Positions 21,571 through 31,903 of a DNA stretch of 64,000 nucleotides are shown here, piece after piece. The notes under the pieces were generated by a model. That model made no database searches. It saw only the letters and a program-made list of their open reading frames with translations, and was not told the DNA's origin. Location of the stretch: positions 1 through 64,000 of the forward strand of contig JAIXPL010000001.1 in NCBI GenBank assembly GCA_027486255.1. The letters run 5' to 3'. A program made the translations under genes and the position numbers. This stretch comes from Comamonadaceae bacterium. GTDB taxonomy: Bacteria; Pseudomonadota; Gammaproteobacteria; Burkholderiales; Burkholderiaceae_C. The first letter of the stretch is position 1. Each line of letters begins with the position of its first letter.

Positions 21571-22245
21571 TCAGCCTGGCACATCCCAGGTGCGGCTCGC
21601 GGCCAGCACCGCTTCAGGGTAGGGCGCCTGGCCCCGTGAGCCGTTGTAGCGGCCCAGGGCCATGAAGAGCTCGCCGCGCTCCATGTCCAGGTAGTGCCTG
21701 AGGATCACGCAACCAAATCGCAGGTTCGTCTGCAGGTCAAAGAGCCGAGCCGGATCGCCGTCACCGATCAGCCGGCTCCAGAAGGGCATGACCTGCATGT
21801 AGCCGCGGGCCCCGGCGCTGCTGATGGCGTATTTGCGAAAGCCGCTTTCCACCTGGATCAGGCCCAGCACCAGCTTGCGGTCCAGGCCGGCGCGCTGAGC
21901 TTCGTACCAGACGGTTTGCAGAAACTCACGGCGGATTTGCGGCTGCGGGCTGTACCGCCCCAGACGGCTGCCTTGCCCAGCCAGCCAGCGCTCATGCGCC
22001 TGGCTCGCCGCCTGGGATGCGAATTCTGGACGGGGCGGTGCAGGGCTGGCGATGGCCGCGCTCAACACCGAGCGCACGGCATCGGCCAGGGGCTCCTCGA
22101 TCTGCCGACCTGCGTGCACAGGAGCGCTGCCCAGAAGCCACCCCAGTGCGGCGATGGATTCCAGGCTCAGCAGGAGCCAGCGTCGCCGCCCCTGCGAGGG
22201 CGGCGGCCTTGGAGAAAGGGAAACGGCGCGAGGCCGCAGGCTCAT
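21571..22245 (-). CDS. Lytic transglycosylase (SLT domain)
   Basis: The 224-residue protein has a basic N-terminus and a hydrophobic signal segment ending near APVHA, so it is exported. The SLT/lysozyme-like domain spans about residues 120-220. The catalytic glutamate is in [11 protein letters not shown], followed by [13 protein letters not shown] and a later GRYNGS motif. Such enzymes cleave peptidoglycan with formation of 1,6-anhydromuramic acid. The start codon overlaps the proS stop (ATGA), so the gene is coupled to proS. Confidence 0.92.
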   Translation of the reverse strand: MSLRPRAVSLSPRPPPSQGRRRWLLLSLESIAALGWLLGSAPVHAGRQIEEPLADAVRSVLSAAIASPAPPRPEFASQAASQAHERWLAGQGSRLGRYSPQPQIRREFLQTVWYEAQRAGLDRKLVLGLIQVESGFRKYAISSAGARGYMQVMPFWSRLIGDGDPARLFDLQTNLRFGCVILRHYLDMERGELFMALGRYNGSRGQAPYPEAVLAASRTWDVPG

Positions 22246-23984
22246 GCCCCCAGTCTAGACCTGAGGAAGGCCAGCACGCTGTCGGCGGCCACCTTGGTGG
22301 CCTCCGTGTCGCGGCGGTGCTGGTACTCCAGCTGACCTTCTTTCAGACCGCGCTCGGAGATCACCACCCGGTGGGGCACGCCGATGAGCTCCCAATCGGC
22401 GAACATGGCGCCCGGCCGCTCATCACGGTCGTCGAGCATCACGTCCACGCCCAGGGCCTGCAGGGCGTCGTGCAGCTTTTGCGCTTGCTCGCGCACCAGC
22501 TCACTGCGGTGCGCGCCGATGGGGCAGACCACCACCGTGAAGGGCGCAATCGCGTCGGGCCAGATGATGCCGCGCTGGTCGTGGTTCTGCTCGATGGCCG
22601 CAGCCGGCAGGCGCGTGACGCCGATGCCGTAGCAGCCCATCTCCATGAGCTTGGGCTTGCCGTCCTCGTCGAGGAAGGTCGCGTTCATGGCCTTGGAATA
22701 CTTGGTGCCCAGGTAGAACACATGGCCCACTTCAATGCCGCGCTCGATGGCCAGCACGCCTTGCCCGTCGGGCGAGGCATCGCCGGCCACCACGTTGCGC
22801 AGGTCTGCCACCAGTTCAGGCTCAGGCAGATCGCGGCCCCAGTTCACACCGGTGAGGTGGGCGTCGATTTCGTTGGCGCCGCAGACCCAGTCGGCCATCA
22901 CGGCCACCTCACGGTCGGCCACCAGGCGCACCGGTTTTTTCAGGCCGATGGGGCCCAGGTAGCCCGGCTTGCAGCCGAAGTGCTCTTCGATCTCGGCCAC
23001 GGTGGCAAAGCGGAAGGCCGCCAGGCCCGGCACCTTGCCGACCTTGACTTCGTTCATGTCGTGGTCGCCGCGCAGCAAAAGCAGCCAGACCTGGGTCTTG
23101 ACGATGGCGCCTTGTTCGTTGAGCTCGTCGGTGGCCAGCACCAAAGACTTGACCGTGCGCGACAAGGGCAGGCCCAGCAGCGCCGCCACGTCGGGGCAGG
23201 TGCTCTTGCCCGGGGTAGGCGTCTTCTTCAGGGCTTCGGTGGCTGCCGGACGTGGGCCCGCCGGCGGCAGGGCCTCGGCCTTTTCCATGTTGGCGGCGTA
23301 GTCGCTCGTCGGGCAGTAGACGATGGCGTCTTCACCCGTGGCGGCAATCACCTGGAATTCTTCCGACAGGTCGCCACCAATGGCGCCCGAGTCGGCGGCC
23401 ACGGCGCGGTAGCGCAGGCCGAAGCGGTCGAAGATGCGGCGGTAGGCCTCGGCCATGACCTGGTAGCTGGCCTTGGCCGCTGTCTGGTCGCGGTCGAAGC
23501 TGTAGGCGTCCTTCATGATGAACTCGCGCCCACGCATCAGGCCAAAGCGCGGCCTGCGCTCGTCACGGAACTTGGTCTGGATCTGGTAGAAATTCTTGGG
23601 CATCTGCTTGTAGCTGCGGATGTCCTGGCGGGCGATGTCGGTGATCACCTCTTCACTGGTGGGCTGCACCACGAAGTCGCGCCCATGTCGGTCGCTGATG
23701 CGCAGCAGTTCCGGCCCCATCTTCTCGAAGCGGCCCGTCTCCTGCCAGAGCTCGGCGGGCTGGATCACGGGCATGGTCAGCTCGATCGCGCCGGCCCGGT
23801 TCATTTCCTCACGCACGATGGCCTCTACCTTGCGGATCACCCGCAGGCCCATGGGCATGTAGTTGTAGATGCCGGCACCGAGTTTTTTGATCATGCCGGC
23901 GCGCATCATCAGCTGGTGGCTGACCACCTCGGCATCGGCCGGCGCTTCCTTGAGGGTGGAAATGAGGAACTCAGACGCTTTCAT
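22242..23984 (-). CDS. proS: Prolyl-tRNA synthetase (bacterial type with editing domain)
   Basis: ProS charges tRNA-Pro. From the ATG at 23984 ([13 protein letters not shown]) it has 580 residues. Class II motifs are visible ([21 protein letters not shown] in the core and [10 protein letters not shown] as motif 3), with the YbaK-like insertion that clears Ala-tRNA-Pro in the middle (about residues 225-380) and a C-terminal anticodon-binding domain. The track start some 26 codons upstream is not supported. No clear Shine-Dalgarno sequence precedes the chosen ATG. rppH diverges upstream. Confidence 0.97.
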   Translation of the reverse strand: MKASEFLISTLKEAPADAEVVSHQLMMRAGMIKKLGAGIYNYMPMGLRVIRKVEAIVREEMNRAGAIELTMPVIQPAELWQETGRFEKMGPELLRISDRHGRDFVVQPTSEEVITDIARQDIRSYKQMPKNFYQIQTKFRDERRPRFGLMRGREFIMKDAYSFDRDQTAAKASYQVMAEAYRRIFDRFGLRYRAVAADSGAIGGDLSEEFQVIAATGEDAIVYCPTSDYAANMEKAEALPPAGPRPAATEALKKTPTPGKSTCPDVAALLGLPLSRTVKSLVLATDELNEQGAIVKTQVWLLLLRGDHDMNEVKVGKVPGLAAFRFATVAEIEEHFGCKPGYLGPIGLKKPVRLVADREVAVMADWVCGANEIDAHLTGVNWGRDLPEPELVADLRNVVAGDASPDGQGVLAIERGIEVGHVFYLGTKYSKAMNATFLDEDGKPKLMEMGCYGIGVTRLPAAAIEQNHDQRGIIWPDAIAPFTVVVCPIGAHRSELVREQAQKLHDALQALGVDVMLDDRDERPGAMFADWELIGVPHRVVISERGLKEGQLEYQHRRDTEATKVAADSVLAFLRSRLGA

Positions 23985-24085
23985 GGGGGAGGGGGGGAGG
24001 CGGCCCGGGCTGCTCGGCAGTGCGCTTGGCGCTGCTACCGTGGCTGTGCATAATGGGCTCAATTTTGAAATTTTGAGGTTCGATT

Positions 24086-24751
24086 ATGCTCGACCGCGAT
24101 GGCTTCAGGCCCAACGTCGGCATCATTCTGCTCAACCAGAAGAGCCAGGTTTTCTGGGGCAAGCGCATCCGCACCCACTCCTGGCAGTTTCCTCAGGGTG
24201 GCATTGACCGGGGCGAGAATCCCGAGCAGGCCATGTTCCGGGAACTGCACGAGGAAATCGGTCTCATGCCGCACCATGTGCAGGTGCTTGCCCGTACCCG
24301 GGACTGGTTGCGCTACGAGGTGCCGGACCGGTACATCCGCCGCGATGCGCGCGGTCATTACAAAGGCCAGAAACAGATCTGGTTCTTGCTCCAACTGGTG
24401 GGGCACGACTGGGATCTGAACCTGCGTGCCACGGACCACCCCGAGTTCGACGCTTGGCGCTGGAACGACTACTGGGTTCCGCTGGATGTGGTGGTCGAGT
24501 TCAAGCGCGGCGTTTATGAAATGGCGCTGAGTGAGCTCGCTCGCTTTGTGCCCCGCCTCGACGGCCGCCATGAGGGTCGCCACGACCCACGCAACCGCCA
24601 CCTGCGCCCCGGATTTCGCCCACGCGATGGTGCGGAGCAGGCGGTCTCCACAAGCACGCCCACCGGCGCATCCATGGATCTGCCGCCGGGTGCAAGCTTC
24701 GATCCGGATCCGCAGACCAGCTTGCAAGCCAGCCCCGAGGCCAAGCCATGA
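24086..24751 (+). CDS. rppH: RNA pyrophosphohydrolase RppH
   Basis: RppH removes pyrophosphate from 5'-triphosphate mRNA and so starts RNase E-dependent decay. The N-terminus [14 protein letters not shown] is diagnostic. The Nudix box follows the WQFPQGG motif: [17 protein letters not shown] then HEEIGL. At 221 residues it is longer than the enterobacterial enzyme because of a C-terminal tail of about 60 residues, rich in proline, arginine and glycine. The stop overlaps the start of the next gene (ATGA). Confidence 0.95.
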   Translation: MLDRDGFRPNVGIILLNQKSQVFWGKRIRTHSWQFPQGGIDRGENPEQAMFRELHEEIGLMPHHVQVLARTRDWLRYEVPDRYIRRDARGHYKGQKQIWFLLQLVGHDWDLNLRATDHPEFDAWRWNDYWVPLDVVVEFKRGVYEMALSELARFVPRLDGRHEGRHDPRNRHLRPGFRPRDGAEQAVSTSTPTGASMDLPPGASFDPDPQTSLQASPEAKP

Positions 24752-25251
24752 GCATGTCTCGGGCCCTGCTCATCGTGCTGGCTTGTACCGTGATCACCGG
24801 TGCCCGGGCCCAGTCCGGGTGGCTGGACGATGGCGCCTGGAAAGAAGGCGAGGTGCCCGCACCGCCGGCTTTCAGTATGGACAGGCTGATTCGCTTTGAG
24901 GTCAACCCCAACTCGCCTCTGGTGTATGCGGTGGACCCGCAGACCATCAGCATCTCTGCGGCCGACCGGGTGTTGCGCTACGTGGTGGTGGCCCGCAGTC
25001 CTTCGGGTGGCCGCAATGTGTTCTATGAGGGGCTTCGCTGTGCCACCGCCGAGGTCAAGACCTACGCACGCCACACGGGCGAGGCCTGGGTCATGATGGC
25101 CGAGCCCCAGTGGGCGCCCATGGCATCCCGCCCTTCTCGCCACGCCTTGATGTTCGCGCGCCAGGGTGCCTGCGATAACGCAGGCACGCCTTCTCAGCCT
25201 GCCGATGTGGTGCGGGCTCTGCGGCAGTCTGCGGGCTCGGGGAATCGCTGA
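24748..25251 (+). CDS. CNP1-like exported protein
   Basis: The 167-residue protein has a signal peptide (about residues 1-22, ending in ARAQ) and a compact domain with the [10 protein letters not shown] and [11 protein letters not shown] segments typical of the CNP1-like family of beta- and gammaproteobacteria. Its function is not known. It is coupled to rppH by a four-base overlap and ends six bases from the convergent proB gene. Confidence 0.8.
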   Translation: MSMSRALLIVLACTVITGARAQSGWLDDGAWKEGEVPAPPAFSMDRLIRFEVNPNSPLVYAVDPQTISISAADRVLRYVVVARSPSGGRNVFYEGLRCATAEVKTYARHTGEAWVMMAEPQWAPMASRPSRHALMFARQGACDNAGTPSQPADVVRALRQSAGSGNR

Positions 25252-25257
25252 GCCGCT

Positions 25258-26394
25258 TCAGCGCGAGATGACCAGGTTGGTGCGATGCACCATCTCTGGC
25301 TCGCCCGTGTACCCCAGCAGCTTTTCAAATTCGCCGGATGCCTTGCGGCAGATCAGACGGGCTTCAGCGCTGGAATAGTTGGCCAGGCCGCGGGCGATCT
25401 CCTGCCCGCTGGGGTCGCGCACGGCGATCACATCGCCCCGGGCAAAGTCTCCTTGTACAGCGGTCATGCCGATGGGCAGCAGGCTTTTGCCCTCGTCGCG
25501 CAGCTTCGCTGCGGCGCCCTCATCCACCAGCACCGATCCGCGAAGCTGCAGGTGGTCGGCCATCCACTGCTTGCGGGCTTGGTTCTTCTGGGTTTGTGCA
25601 ATCAGGGCCGTGCCCAGGCCCTCGCCTGAGGCCAGGCGCAGCAGGGCGTCGGGTTCACGCCCCCAGGCGATAACCGTCGAGGCCCCTGATCCAGCCGCCC
25701 GCTTGGCCGCCAGGATCTTGGTGATCATGCCGCCTTTGCCGATGCTCGAGCCCGCACCACCGGCCATCGTTTCCAGAGCCGGGTCCCCGGCCTGGGCCTC
25801 GTGCACGAAGGTCGCCGTCGGATCCTTGCGGGGATCAGCGGTATAGAGGCCCTTCTGGTCGGTGAGGATGATCAGCAGGTCGGCTTCGACCAGGTTGGCC
25901 ACCAGGGCGCCCAAGGTGTCGTTGTCGCCGAACTTGATTTCGTCGGTGACCACGGTGTCGTTCTCGTTGATCACAGGCACCACCCCCAGCTGCAGCAGGG
26001 TCAGCAGGGTGGAGCGGGCGTTGAGGTAGCGTTCGCGGTCAGCCAGATCCGCATGCGTGAGCAGCACCTGGGCGCTGCCCACGCCGAGCGCTCGCAGATT
26101 GCTTTCGTACACCTGCACCAGCCCCATCTGGCCCACGGCCGCCGCAGCCTGCAGTTCATGGATGGCGCTGGGGCGACTCATCCAGCCCAGGCGCTTCATG
26201 CCCTCGGCGATGGCGCCGCTGCTGACCATGATGACCTCATGCCCGCTGCGGCTGAGCTGGGCCAGCTGACGGCACCATTGGCCAATGGCCTCGGTATCCA
26301 GGCCGCGGCCTTCGTCGGTGACCAGGCTCGAGCCCACCTTGACCACGATGCGCCTGGCCTGGCTCAGCACTTCGGAAGCAGTCCTGCTCTGCAT
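25258..26394 (-). CDS. proB: Glutamate 5-kinase ProB with PUA domain
   Basis: ProB phosphorylates glutamate in the first step of proline synthesis. The 378-residue protein has an amino-acid kinase domain ([15 protein letters not shown] at the N-terminus, [10 protein letters not shown] and [15 protein letters not shown] in the centre) and a C-terminal PUA domain (about residues 285-365). It lies 44 bases downstream of obgE on the minus strand, so the two are probably co-transcribed. Confidence 0.97.
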   Translation of the reverse strand: MQSRTASEVLSQARRIVVKVGSSLVTDEGRGLDTEAIGQWCRQLAQLSRSGHEVIMVSSGAIAEGMKRLGWMSRPSAIHELQAAAAVGQMGLVQVYESNLRALGVGSAQVLLTHADLADRERYLNARSTLLTLLQLGVVPVINENDTVVTDEIKFGDNDTLGALVANLVEADLLIILTDQKGLYTADPRKDPTATFVHEAQAGDPALETMAGGAGSSIGKGGMITKILAAKRAAGSGASTVIAWGREPDALLRLASGEGLGTALIAQTQKNQARKQWMADHLQLRGSVLVDEGAAAKLRDEGKSLLPIGMTAVQGDFARGDVIAVRDPSGQEIARGLANYSSAEARLICRKASGEFEKLLGYTGEPEMVHRTNLVISR

Positions 26395-26438
26395 GTCGTT
26401 CTTCTTGTCCTTGTCGGGGTACTCGGCCCCTGTGTTCC

Positions 26439-27512
26439 TCAGGCCTCGGCGTCCGGGGGCACAAAGCGCGGGTCGATTTCCTCGGGCGGCTGCTCGGCGA
26501 CACGCACGCCCTGGATGAATTCGTAGGCGGCACGGATCAGGGGCTCGCAGCCTTCGCGGGTGAGGGCCGAAATCTCGAAGACCGGGCCCTTGAACTTGAA
26601 GCGCTTGACGAAGTCTTTCACCGTTTTGGCGCGCTGCTCGGCATCGAGCATGTCCAGCTTGTTGAGCACCAGCCAGCGGGGCTTGCGGTAGAGCTCCTCG
26701 TCGTATTTCTTGAGCTCGGCCACGATGGCCTTGGCCTGGGTCACTGGATCGATGTGCTCATCAAAGGGCGCCAGGTCCACCACGTGCAGCAGCAGCCGGG
26801 TGCGCTGCAGGTGGCGCAGGAAAAGGTGACCCAGGCCCGCACCTTCCGATGCCCCTTCGATGAGACCAGGCAGGTCGGCGATCACAAAGCTCTGTTCTGG
26901 CCCGACGCGCACGACCCCCAGATTAGGGTGCAGCGTGGTGAAGGGGTAGTCGGCGATGCGCGGCCGGGCATTGGAGACCGCCGAGATCAGCGTGGACTTG
27001 CCCGCATTGGGCAGGCCCAGCAGGCCCACGTCGGCCAGCACCTTGAGCTCGAGCTTGAGGCTTTTGCGCTCGCCTGGCCAGCCGGGGGTCTTGGTGCGCG
27101 GCGCGCGGTTGGTCGAGCTCTTGAAGCGCATGTTGCCAAAGCCGCCGTCGCCGCCCTTGGCGATCATCACTTCCTCGCCGGGCACCAACAGCTCATAGAG
27201 CACCTCGCCGGTCTCGGCATCCGTCAGGATGGAACCCACCGGCATTTTCAGGAGGATGTCGTCGCCTTTGGCGCCGAACATATCGGAGCCCTTGCCGTGC
27301 TCACCGTTGCGCGCTTCATGGCGGCGCGAGTAGCGGTAGTCGACCAGGGTGTTGAGGTTGGGGTCTGCCACCGCATAGATGTGGCCACCACGCCCACCAT
27401 CGCCGCCATTGGGCCCACCGAATTCTTTGTACTTCTCATGGCGGAAGGAGACGCAGCCACTGCCGCCATCGCCAGCGGCGATGTCAATAAATGCTTCGTC
27501 AACGAATTTCAT
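26439..27512 (-). CDS. obgE: Ribosome-associated GTPase ObgE/CgtA
   Basis: Obg GTPases act in 50S ribosome maturation and stress control. The 357-residue protein starts [19 protein letters not shown], the glycine-rich Obg fold. The GTPase domain has [10 protein letters not shown] (G1), the [12 protein letters not shown] switch, [10 protein letters not shown] (G3) and NKLD (G4). It follows rplU-rpmA on the same strand, the usual bacterial order, but a terminator lies between rpmA and obgE. Confidence 0.98.
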   Translation of the reverse strand: MKFVDEAFIDIAAGDGGSGCVSFRHEKYKEFGGPNGGDGGRGGHIYAVADPNLNTLVDYRYSRRHEARNGEHGKGSDMFGAKGDDILLKMPVGSILTDAETGEVLYELLVPGEEVMIAKGGDGGFGNMRFKSSTNRAPRTKTPGWPGERKSLKLELKVLADVGLLGLPNAGKSTLISAVSNARPRIADYPFTTLHPNLGVVRVGPEQSFVIADLPGLIEGASEGAGLGHLFLRHLQRTRLLLHVVDLAPFDEHIDPVTQAKAIVAELKKYDEELYRKPRWLVLNKLDMLDAEQRAKTVKDFVKRFKFKGPVFEISALTREGCEPLIRAAYEFIQGVRVAEQPPEEIDPRFVPPDAEA

Positions 27513-27611
27513 GGTGGGCGGTGGCTGCTGCAGCCGGTCGTTAGTTTACAAAAGGGTGTGCCGCGAAGGCCCTGCCGGCGCGACCTGCCCAGGCGTCTGG
27601 GGGGCAACAAC

Positions 27612-27639
27612 AAAAAAGCCCCGCGGACGGGGCTTTTTT
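27612..27639 (-). terminator. Rho-independent terminator after rpmA
   Basis: AAAAAAGCCCCG (27612-27623) is a perfect inverted repeat of CGGGGCTTTTTT (27628-27639) with a four-base loop. The A/T runs make it bidirectional; it ends rplU-rpmA and leaves obgE to partial read-through or its own promoter. Confidence 0.85.
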
Positions 27640-27659
27640 GCGGGTCGGTGTGAGCAGGC

Positions 27660-27917
27660 TCAGGCCGGGGTCACGCTGACCGTGTGCTTGTTCAGCTCGC
27701 CTTTGACCGCAAAAGACACCTGACCGTCCACCAGGGCGAACAGAGTGTGGTCCTTGCCGACGCCCACGTTGGTGCCCGCATGGAACTTGGTGCCACGCTG
27801 GCGCACGATGATGCTGCCGGCGCTGATGGCCTGACCGCCGAACGCTTTCACGCCCAGCATCTTGGGCTTGGAATCTCGCCCGTTTCGCGTAGAGCCGCCG
27901 CCTTTTTTCTGTGCCAT
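27660..27917 (-). CDS. rpmA: 50S ribosomal protein L27
   Basis: The 85-residue protein starts [16 protein letters not shown], the L27 N-terminus that reaches the peptidyl-transferase centre, and contains the [14 protein letters not shown] segment. It lies 24 bases downstream of rplU and is followed by a strong terminator. Confidence 0.99.
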   Translation of the reverse strand: MAQKKGGGSTRNGRDSKPKMLGVKAFGGQAISAGSIIVRQRGTKFHAGTNVGVGKDHTLFALVDGQVSFAVKGELNKHTVSVTPA

Positions 27918-27941
27918 TTCCTAGACTCCTGGTGGGGCGGC

Positions 27942-28253
27942 TCAGCCGGCGATGGCGCCGATCTGCAGCTCGGTGTAGTTCTGGCGATGCCCTTGGCGCT
28001 TCTGGTAATGCTTGCGACGGCGCATCTTGAAGATGCGAACCTTGTCGTGCCTGCCCTGGGCCACCACCGTGGCTTTGACAGTTGCGCCGGACACCAAGGG
28101 CGTGCCAACCTTGATCTCGCTGCCGTTGCCGACAGCCAGAACTTGGTCAATCACGATCTCTTGGCCTACGTCCGCAGCAATCTGTTCTACTTTAATTTCT
28201 TCGCCGGAAGCAACCTTGTATTGCTTGCCACCGGTTTTTATGACCGCGTACAT
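27942..28253 (-). CDS. rplU: 50S ribosomal protein L21
   Basis: From the ATG at 28253 the protein has 103 residues, the standard L21 length, starting [14 protein letters not shown] and containing the basic [16 protein letters not shown] segment. The track's extension upstream is not supported. It is the first gene of rplU-rpmA. Confidence 0.99.
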   Translation of the reverse strand: MYAVIKTGGKQYKVASGEEIKVEQIAADVGQEIVIDQVLAVGNGSEIKVGTPLVSGATVKATVVAQGRHDKVRIFKMRRRKHYQKRQGHRQNYTELQIGAIAG

Positions 28254-28306
28254 GTAAGACCTCTCAAATGGGGGCTTCCGAGGACCCATTTCCACGGAAG
28301 CTTTCC

Positions 28307-28336
28307 ATTATAGCCCGGCCAAACCCGGGCCGTCCA
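28307..28336 (-). promoter_or_regulatory. Candidate sigma70 promoter for rplU-rpmA
   Basis: On the minus strand TGGACG (28336-28331) and a consensus TATAAT (28312-28307) are 18 bases apart, about 54 bases before the rplU start. The ispB promoter, with TATAAT at 28387-28392 on the plus strand, diverges from the same region. Confidence 0.6.
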
Positions 28337-28421
28337 GGCCGCCCACCGCCCGGCGCTTGGAACGGGGTGGCTCAGGGGCATCTCCCTATAATCGCCCAGC
28401 TTTTTTGCATTTGGACGCCTT

Positions 28422-29405
28422 TTGTCACACCAACCTTCCAGCACGGCCGCCGCCCTGGCCCTTATCGCCCAGGACATGGCCGGCATGGATTCGGTCATTG
28501 AGCGGCGCCTGAGCTCGGATGTGCCGCTGGTGGGTCAGGTGTCCCGCTACATTGTGGCCGCCGGGGGCAAGCGGCTCAGGCCGGCTTTGCTGCTGCTGAT
28601 GAGCGGCGCCCTGGGATGCACCAGCGAGCAGCGCTTGAATTTAGCGGCCGTGGTGGAGTTCATCCACACCGCCACCTTGCTCCATGATGACGTGGTCGAT
28701 GAGTCCACCCTGCGTCGTGGCCGCGCCACGGCCAACGAGGCCTTTGGCAACCCCGCCAGTGTGCTGGTGGGCGATTTCCTGTACTCCCGCGCGTTCCAGA
28801 TGATGGTGCAGGCCCAGAACATGCGCGTGATGGAGGTGCTGGCGGAGGCCACCAATGTCATCGCGGAAGGTGAGGTGCATCAGCTGATGAACATGCATGA
28901 TGCCTCTCTCTCTGAGGAGGAGTACCTGCGCGTCATCCGCTCTAAGACGGCCAAGCTCTTCGAGGCCAGCGCACGCCTGGCAGCGATCCTGGCTCAGGCC
29001 AGCCCTGCGCTGGAAGCGGCCTGCGCGGATTACGGACAGGCCCTGGGGACCGCTTTTCAGGTCATCGACGATGTGCTGGACTACGACGGCGATGTGGCCG
29101 AGATGGGCAAGAACCTGGGCGACGACCTGCGCGAAGGCAAGGTGACCTTGCCACTCATCGTCGCCATGCAACGCGGTAGTTCTTCGCAACGGGCCCTGAT
29201 CGAGCAGGCTGTTCAAGAAGGCGATTCAGCGCAGATGGGCCAGATTCTGGCCATCGTTCAGGAGACGGGTGCACTTGATCAGACGCGTTCGCGCGCGGCG
29301 CAGGAGGCCCAGCGAGCCATCGACGCTTTGTCGCTGCTGCCGCCTAGCTCTTACCGCGACGCGCTGCACAGCCTGGCGGCCCAACTCTTGGATCGCCGCG
29401 CCTGA
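28422..29405 (+). CDS. ispB: Octaprenyl-type polyprenyl diphosphate synthase
   Basis: The enzyme builds the isoprenoid side chain of ubiquinone. The 327-residue protein has both aspartate-rich motifs, LLHDDVVDES and QVIDDVLDYDGD, and the GGKRLRPALLLL substrate segment. The start is a TTG at 28422, 30 bases downstream of a consensus TATAAT, which implies a short leader. An ATG at AQDMAG would cut conserved residues. The clustering of ispB with rplU-rpmA-obgE is common in proteobacteria. Confidence 0.93.
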   Translation: MSHQPSSTAAALALIAQDMAGMDSVIERRLSSDVPLVGQVSRYIVAAGGKRLRPALLLLMSGALGCTSEQRLNLAAVVEFIHTATLLHDDVVDESTLRRGRATANEAFGNPASVLVGDFLYSRAFQMMVQAQNMRVMEVLAEATNVIAEGEVHQLMNMHDASLSEEEYLRVIRSKTAKLFEASARLAAILAQASPALEAACADYGQALGTAFQVIDDVLDYDGDVAEMGKNLGDDLREGKVTLPLIVAMQRGSSSQRALIEQAVQEGDSAQMGQILAIVQETGALDQTRSRAAQEAQRAIDALSLLPPSSYRDALHSLAAQLLDRRA

Positions 29406-29416
29406 GCACGCTTCTT

Positions 29417-29433
29417 CCAGGCCCGCGGCCTGG
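29417..29433. terminator. Hairpin between convergent ispB and the chemoreceptor gene
   Basis: CCAGGCC and GGCCTGG form a perfect 7-bp stem with a CGC loop between the two stops. No T-run follows. Confidence 0.35.
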
Positions 29434-29439
29434 ATCGAT

Positions 29440-31284
29440 TTACACCTGAAAGCGTTCGACCTCGCGGCGTGTGGCGTCAGCGATGTTCGACAGCCCCTGG
29501 ATGGTGGCCGTGATTTCCTCTGACGCCGCTGCGTTGCTGCGCGCAATGTTGTCGACGTTGGACAGGTTCACGTTGATTTCCTCCATCGCCGTGCTCTGCT
29601 GCTCCAGGGCTGCCGCAATCCGCCTGAGCATGTTGTCGGTCTCCTGGGCGTCCAGTTCGATCGAGGTCATTTCCTGGTTCACCTGCGTCACCGTCGTCAC
29701 TGCCCGGTGCGCCTCATCCACGGCCTGGTTCACCAGGGCGGCGATTTCCTGGGAGCTTTCTGCGCTGTTGAGCGCCAGCTTGCCCACTTCGTCGGCCACC
29801 ACCGCGAAGCCCTTGCCGTGCTCGCCCGCGCGGGCAGCCTCGATGGCGGCGTTGAGCGCCAGCAGGTTGGTCTTGTTGGCGATCTTCTCAATCACTTCGG
29901 TGATCCGGCTGATTTTTTCGGAGTTGTGGGCGATGCTGGTGACCACCTGCACCATCTCGTCCATCCGGCGCATGCTGGCCCGCACCGACTCGAAGGACTG
30001 GCGTGAGCGCTGGCTGGCCGTTTCCGTGCTGCGCGAGACCTCGGTCACCGAGCTCACGGTCTGGCGCACAGCCATAGACACCTGGCTGATGGCATGTGTC
30101 TGGTTCTGCGCGCCGTCCGCGATCTGCCCAATCGCCTGACTGGTCTGGCTCGATGCGGCGGCCACCTGCAGGGTGTTCTGGCTGATCACATGCAACGCCT
30201 GCCCCAGCGATTCAAGGGAGGTATTCATGTTCACTTTCAGTGCTTCCAGGTCCCCGCGGGCGGCCACGCTCATGCGTTCGGCCAGCTTGCCCTGGGCCAC
30301 TGCCGACATGACATGGCTGACATCGCTGAAGAAGGCCTGCTGCGCCTCAATGCTTTGGTTGACGTGGTCCTTCAGCGCCTGCAGATCGCCGGTGGCCTGC
30401 GCCGTCACACGCTCATTGAACTGGCCCTGGGCAATGCCCCTCATCACGCGCGTGATGTCCTGGAAGACCTGCTGTTGGGCTTCGATGCTCTGGTTGATCC
30501 CCAGCTTGAGCGTATTGAGGTCGCCGCGGGCCTCCACATTGACCCGCCCTGTGAAGTTGCCTTGTGCCACGCCGTTCATCACATTGATGATGTCCTTGAG
30601 CGTGGAGTCCAGGGAGCGCTGCATCGTGATGATCTTTTGCAGCAGCGGCAGTTTCTGGTGGCTTTGGGCGCTTTCCCTGGCGGAGAAATCGCCTTCGCTG
30701 ATGCGGCCGGCCACCTCCGCCACCAGGGCGGCTTCCACGGCTTCGCGTTTGAGGATGACGGCCATGAACACCAGCATGCCGGCCTCAAACACCACGTAGG
30801 CCGCATGGACCAGGATCAGCCCTGGATTCACTTGGCCGCTGAGCACATAAAACTCACCAGTGCCGGTGGCCTGCAGGATGCCGAAACCCACATGGTGCAC
30901 AGCGATCAGGCCAGCGGCCACCACCACGGGGCGCCAGTCGCGGTAATACAGCAGGAAGGCCAGCAGGGCGAAGATGCCGAAGTGCATCTCAGTCATGCCC
31001 TGGTTTTGCTGAATCATCAGGGCCGAAGAGATCATGAGTGCACAGGCGATGGCCGTGCGCGAGACCAGCGAGCCGGGTGCGGCGCGGTAGATCATCCAAG
31101 GCACTACAAAGGCGGGCAGGCCGACGGCCAGTGCGATGTCCCAGGTGTTCGTCGCCGCACCAATGCCCAGGCAGAGCAGGGCCAGGAAAGCCAGCGTGGT
31201 CAGCATCAAGCGGTCGGCCTTGGCTCGCTGGGGCTGCAGCATGGCTTCGGTGTTCAGGGAGGCGTTCACGGTTAAGGTGCTCAT
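29440..31284 (-). CDS. Methyl-accepting chemotaxis protein with six-helix membrane domain and serial HAMP-like repeats
   Basis: From the ATG at 31284 the protein has 614 residues. Residues about 28-180 hold about six membrane helices with conserved-looking histidines (EMHFG, AVHHVGF, LVHAAY) and little periplasmic sequence, so sensing is probably within the membrane. A HAMP segment (about 180-228) is followed by three near-identical 45-residue units (about 231-275, 276-320, 321-365) of pattern VM-x-G-x-AQG...[13 protein letters not shown]. The signalling hairpin [20 protein letters not shown] is intact. There is no C-terminal CheR-binding pentapeptide. Its start overlaps a small upstream ORF by four bases. 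Confidence 0.93.
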   Translation of the reverse strand: MSTLTVNASLNTEAMLQPQRAKADRLMLTTLAFLALLCLGIGAATNTWDIALAVGLPAFVVPWMIYRAAPGSLVSRTAIACALMISSALMIQQNQGMTEMHFGIFALLAFLLYYRDWRPVVVAAGLIAVHHVGFGILQATGTGEFYVLSGQVNPGLILVHAAYVVFEAGMLVFMAVILKREAVEAALVAEVAGRISEGDFSARESAQSHQKLPLLQKIITMQRSLDSTLKDIINVMNGVAQGNFTGRVNVEARGDLNTLKLGINQSIEAQQQVFQDITRVMRGIAQGQFNERVTAQATGDLQALKDHVNQSIEAQQAFFSDVSHVMSAVAQGKLAERMSVAARGDLEALKVNMNTSLESLGQALHVISQNTLQVAAASSQTSQAIGQIADGAQNQTHAISQVSMAVRQTVSSVTEVSRSTETASQRSRQSFESVRASMRRMDEMVQVVTSIAHNSEKISRITEVIEKIANKTNLLALNAAIEAARAGEHGKGFAVVADEVGKLALNSAESSQEIAALVNQAVDEAHRAVTTVTQVNQEMTSIELDAQETDNMLRRIAAALEQQSTAMEEINVNLSNVDNIARSNAAASEEITATIQGLSNIADATRREVERFQV

Positions 31285-31457
31285 GGTTGGAGGGCGCGGC
31301 AAATCATCTGGAATCTCAGTGGATCCGCCAGAAACCACCACACCAGACACGCGGCGCTGTAGCCCAGCCACAGGCTCAGGCCGGCCCATGCCAGGCGTTT
31401 GCTGGTGGGGGTGTTGTTCAGGGGAGGGCGGGTCAGAGGTTCAATGGCGCAGCGCAT
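31281..31457 (-). CDS. Possible small single-span membrane protein coupled to the chemoreceptor
   Basis: This ORF of 58 codons (ATG at 31457; a GTG at 31478 would add seven) ends with a TGA that overlaps the chemoreceptor ATG, the pattern of translational coupling. It has a basic N-terminal part and one hydrophobic helix ([22 protein letters not shown]). No Shine-Dalgarno sequence is evident and no family is recognised. The coupling and the membrane helix are the only support. Confidence 0.4.
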   Translation of the reverse strand: MRCAIEPLTRPPLNNTPTSKRLAWAGLSLWLGYSAACLVWWFLADPLRFQMICRALQP

Positions 31458-31660
31458 GACGCTGACGATGGCATCCACTGCGGCGCTGCAGTAGATCTCA
31501 TCATATGTTGCAAAACGTTACTTTCCTGAAAGGATCGCGCTGGCGCCTTTGCAGGGTTTTTGCATGCGTTCAACAACAGAACCGGTGCGTCGTAAATGAA
31601 GCGGGGCCCCTGAGGGACCCTGCTAAAATATTCGGTTTTGGCGCCTACAGCGCGCCATAT

Positions 31661-31737
31661 CGGGGTGTAGCTTAGCCTGGTAGAGCGCTACGTTCGGGAC
31701 GTAGAGGCCGGAGGTTCGAATCCTCTCACCCCGACCA
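31661..31737 (+). tRNA. tRNA-Pro (anticodon CGG), integration target
   Basis: A complete 77-base tRNA with templated CCA. Acceptor arms CGGGGTG and CACCCCG pair, and the anticodon loop TTCGGGA gives CGG. The 3' 49 bases recur at 42236-42284, so the element downstream integrated into this gene and restored it. Confidence 0.97.
31689..31737 (+). repeat. attL: 49-bp direct repeat within tRNA-Pro
   Basis: From the anticodon stem to the CCA end this sequence is identical to 42236-42284. The base immediately upstream differs (C here, G at attR) and the downstream sequences are unrelated, which fixes the repeat length. Confidence 0.95.
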
Positions 31738-31780
31738 AAATCATCAATTAAATCAATAACTTGGCAAATTGGTTGCTCAA

Positions 31781-31812
31781 ATTTGTAGTTTAGTTTAAGC
31801 TAAACTACAAAT
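31781..31812. repeat. Perfect 13-bp inverted repeat near attL (candidate integrase arm site or operator)
   Basis: ATTTGTAGTTTAG and CTAAACTACAAAT are perfect complements separated by TTTAAG, between attL and the integrase. The 11-mer CTAAACTACAA recurs at 42181-42191 beside attR. Confidence 0.75.
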
Positions 31813-31846
31813 GCTTGATTCACCCAATTTCGATTCTTTGGTTTCG

Positions 31847-31887
31847 AAAAAACACGTTGTAGAGCGTATCTGCAGCGTGTTTTTTTC
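31847..31887 (+). terminator. Strong terminator-like hairpin in the integrase leader
   Basis: A stem of about 17 bp with two G-U pairs runs from AAAAAACACG to CGTGTTTTTT around a GCGTA loop and is followed by TTTTTTCTTTT. It ends about 17 bases before the integrase ATG. It could insulate the integrase from tRNA-Pro transcription or act as an attenuator. Confidence 0.7.
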
Positions 31888-31903
31888 TTTTGGTGTTGCA
31901 TAG

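Noticed and set aside
22017-24053. 678-residue plus-strand ORF
   Set aside because: Antisense shadow of proS.
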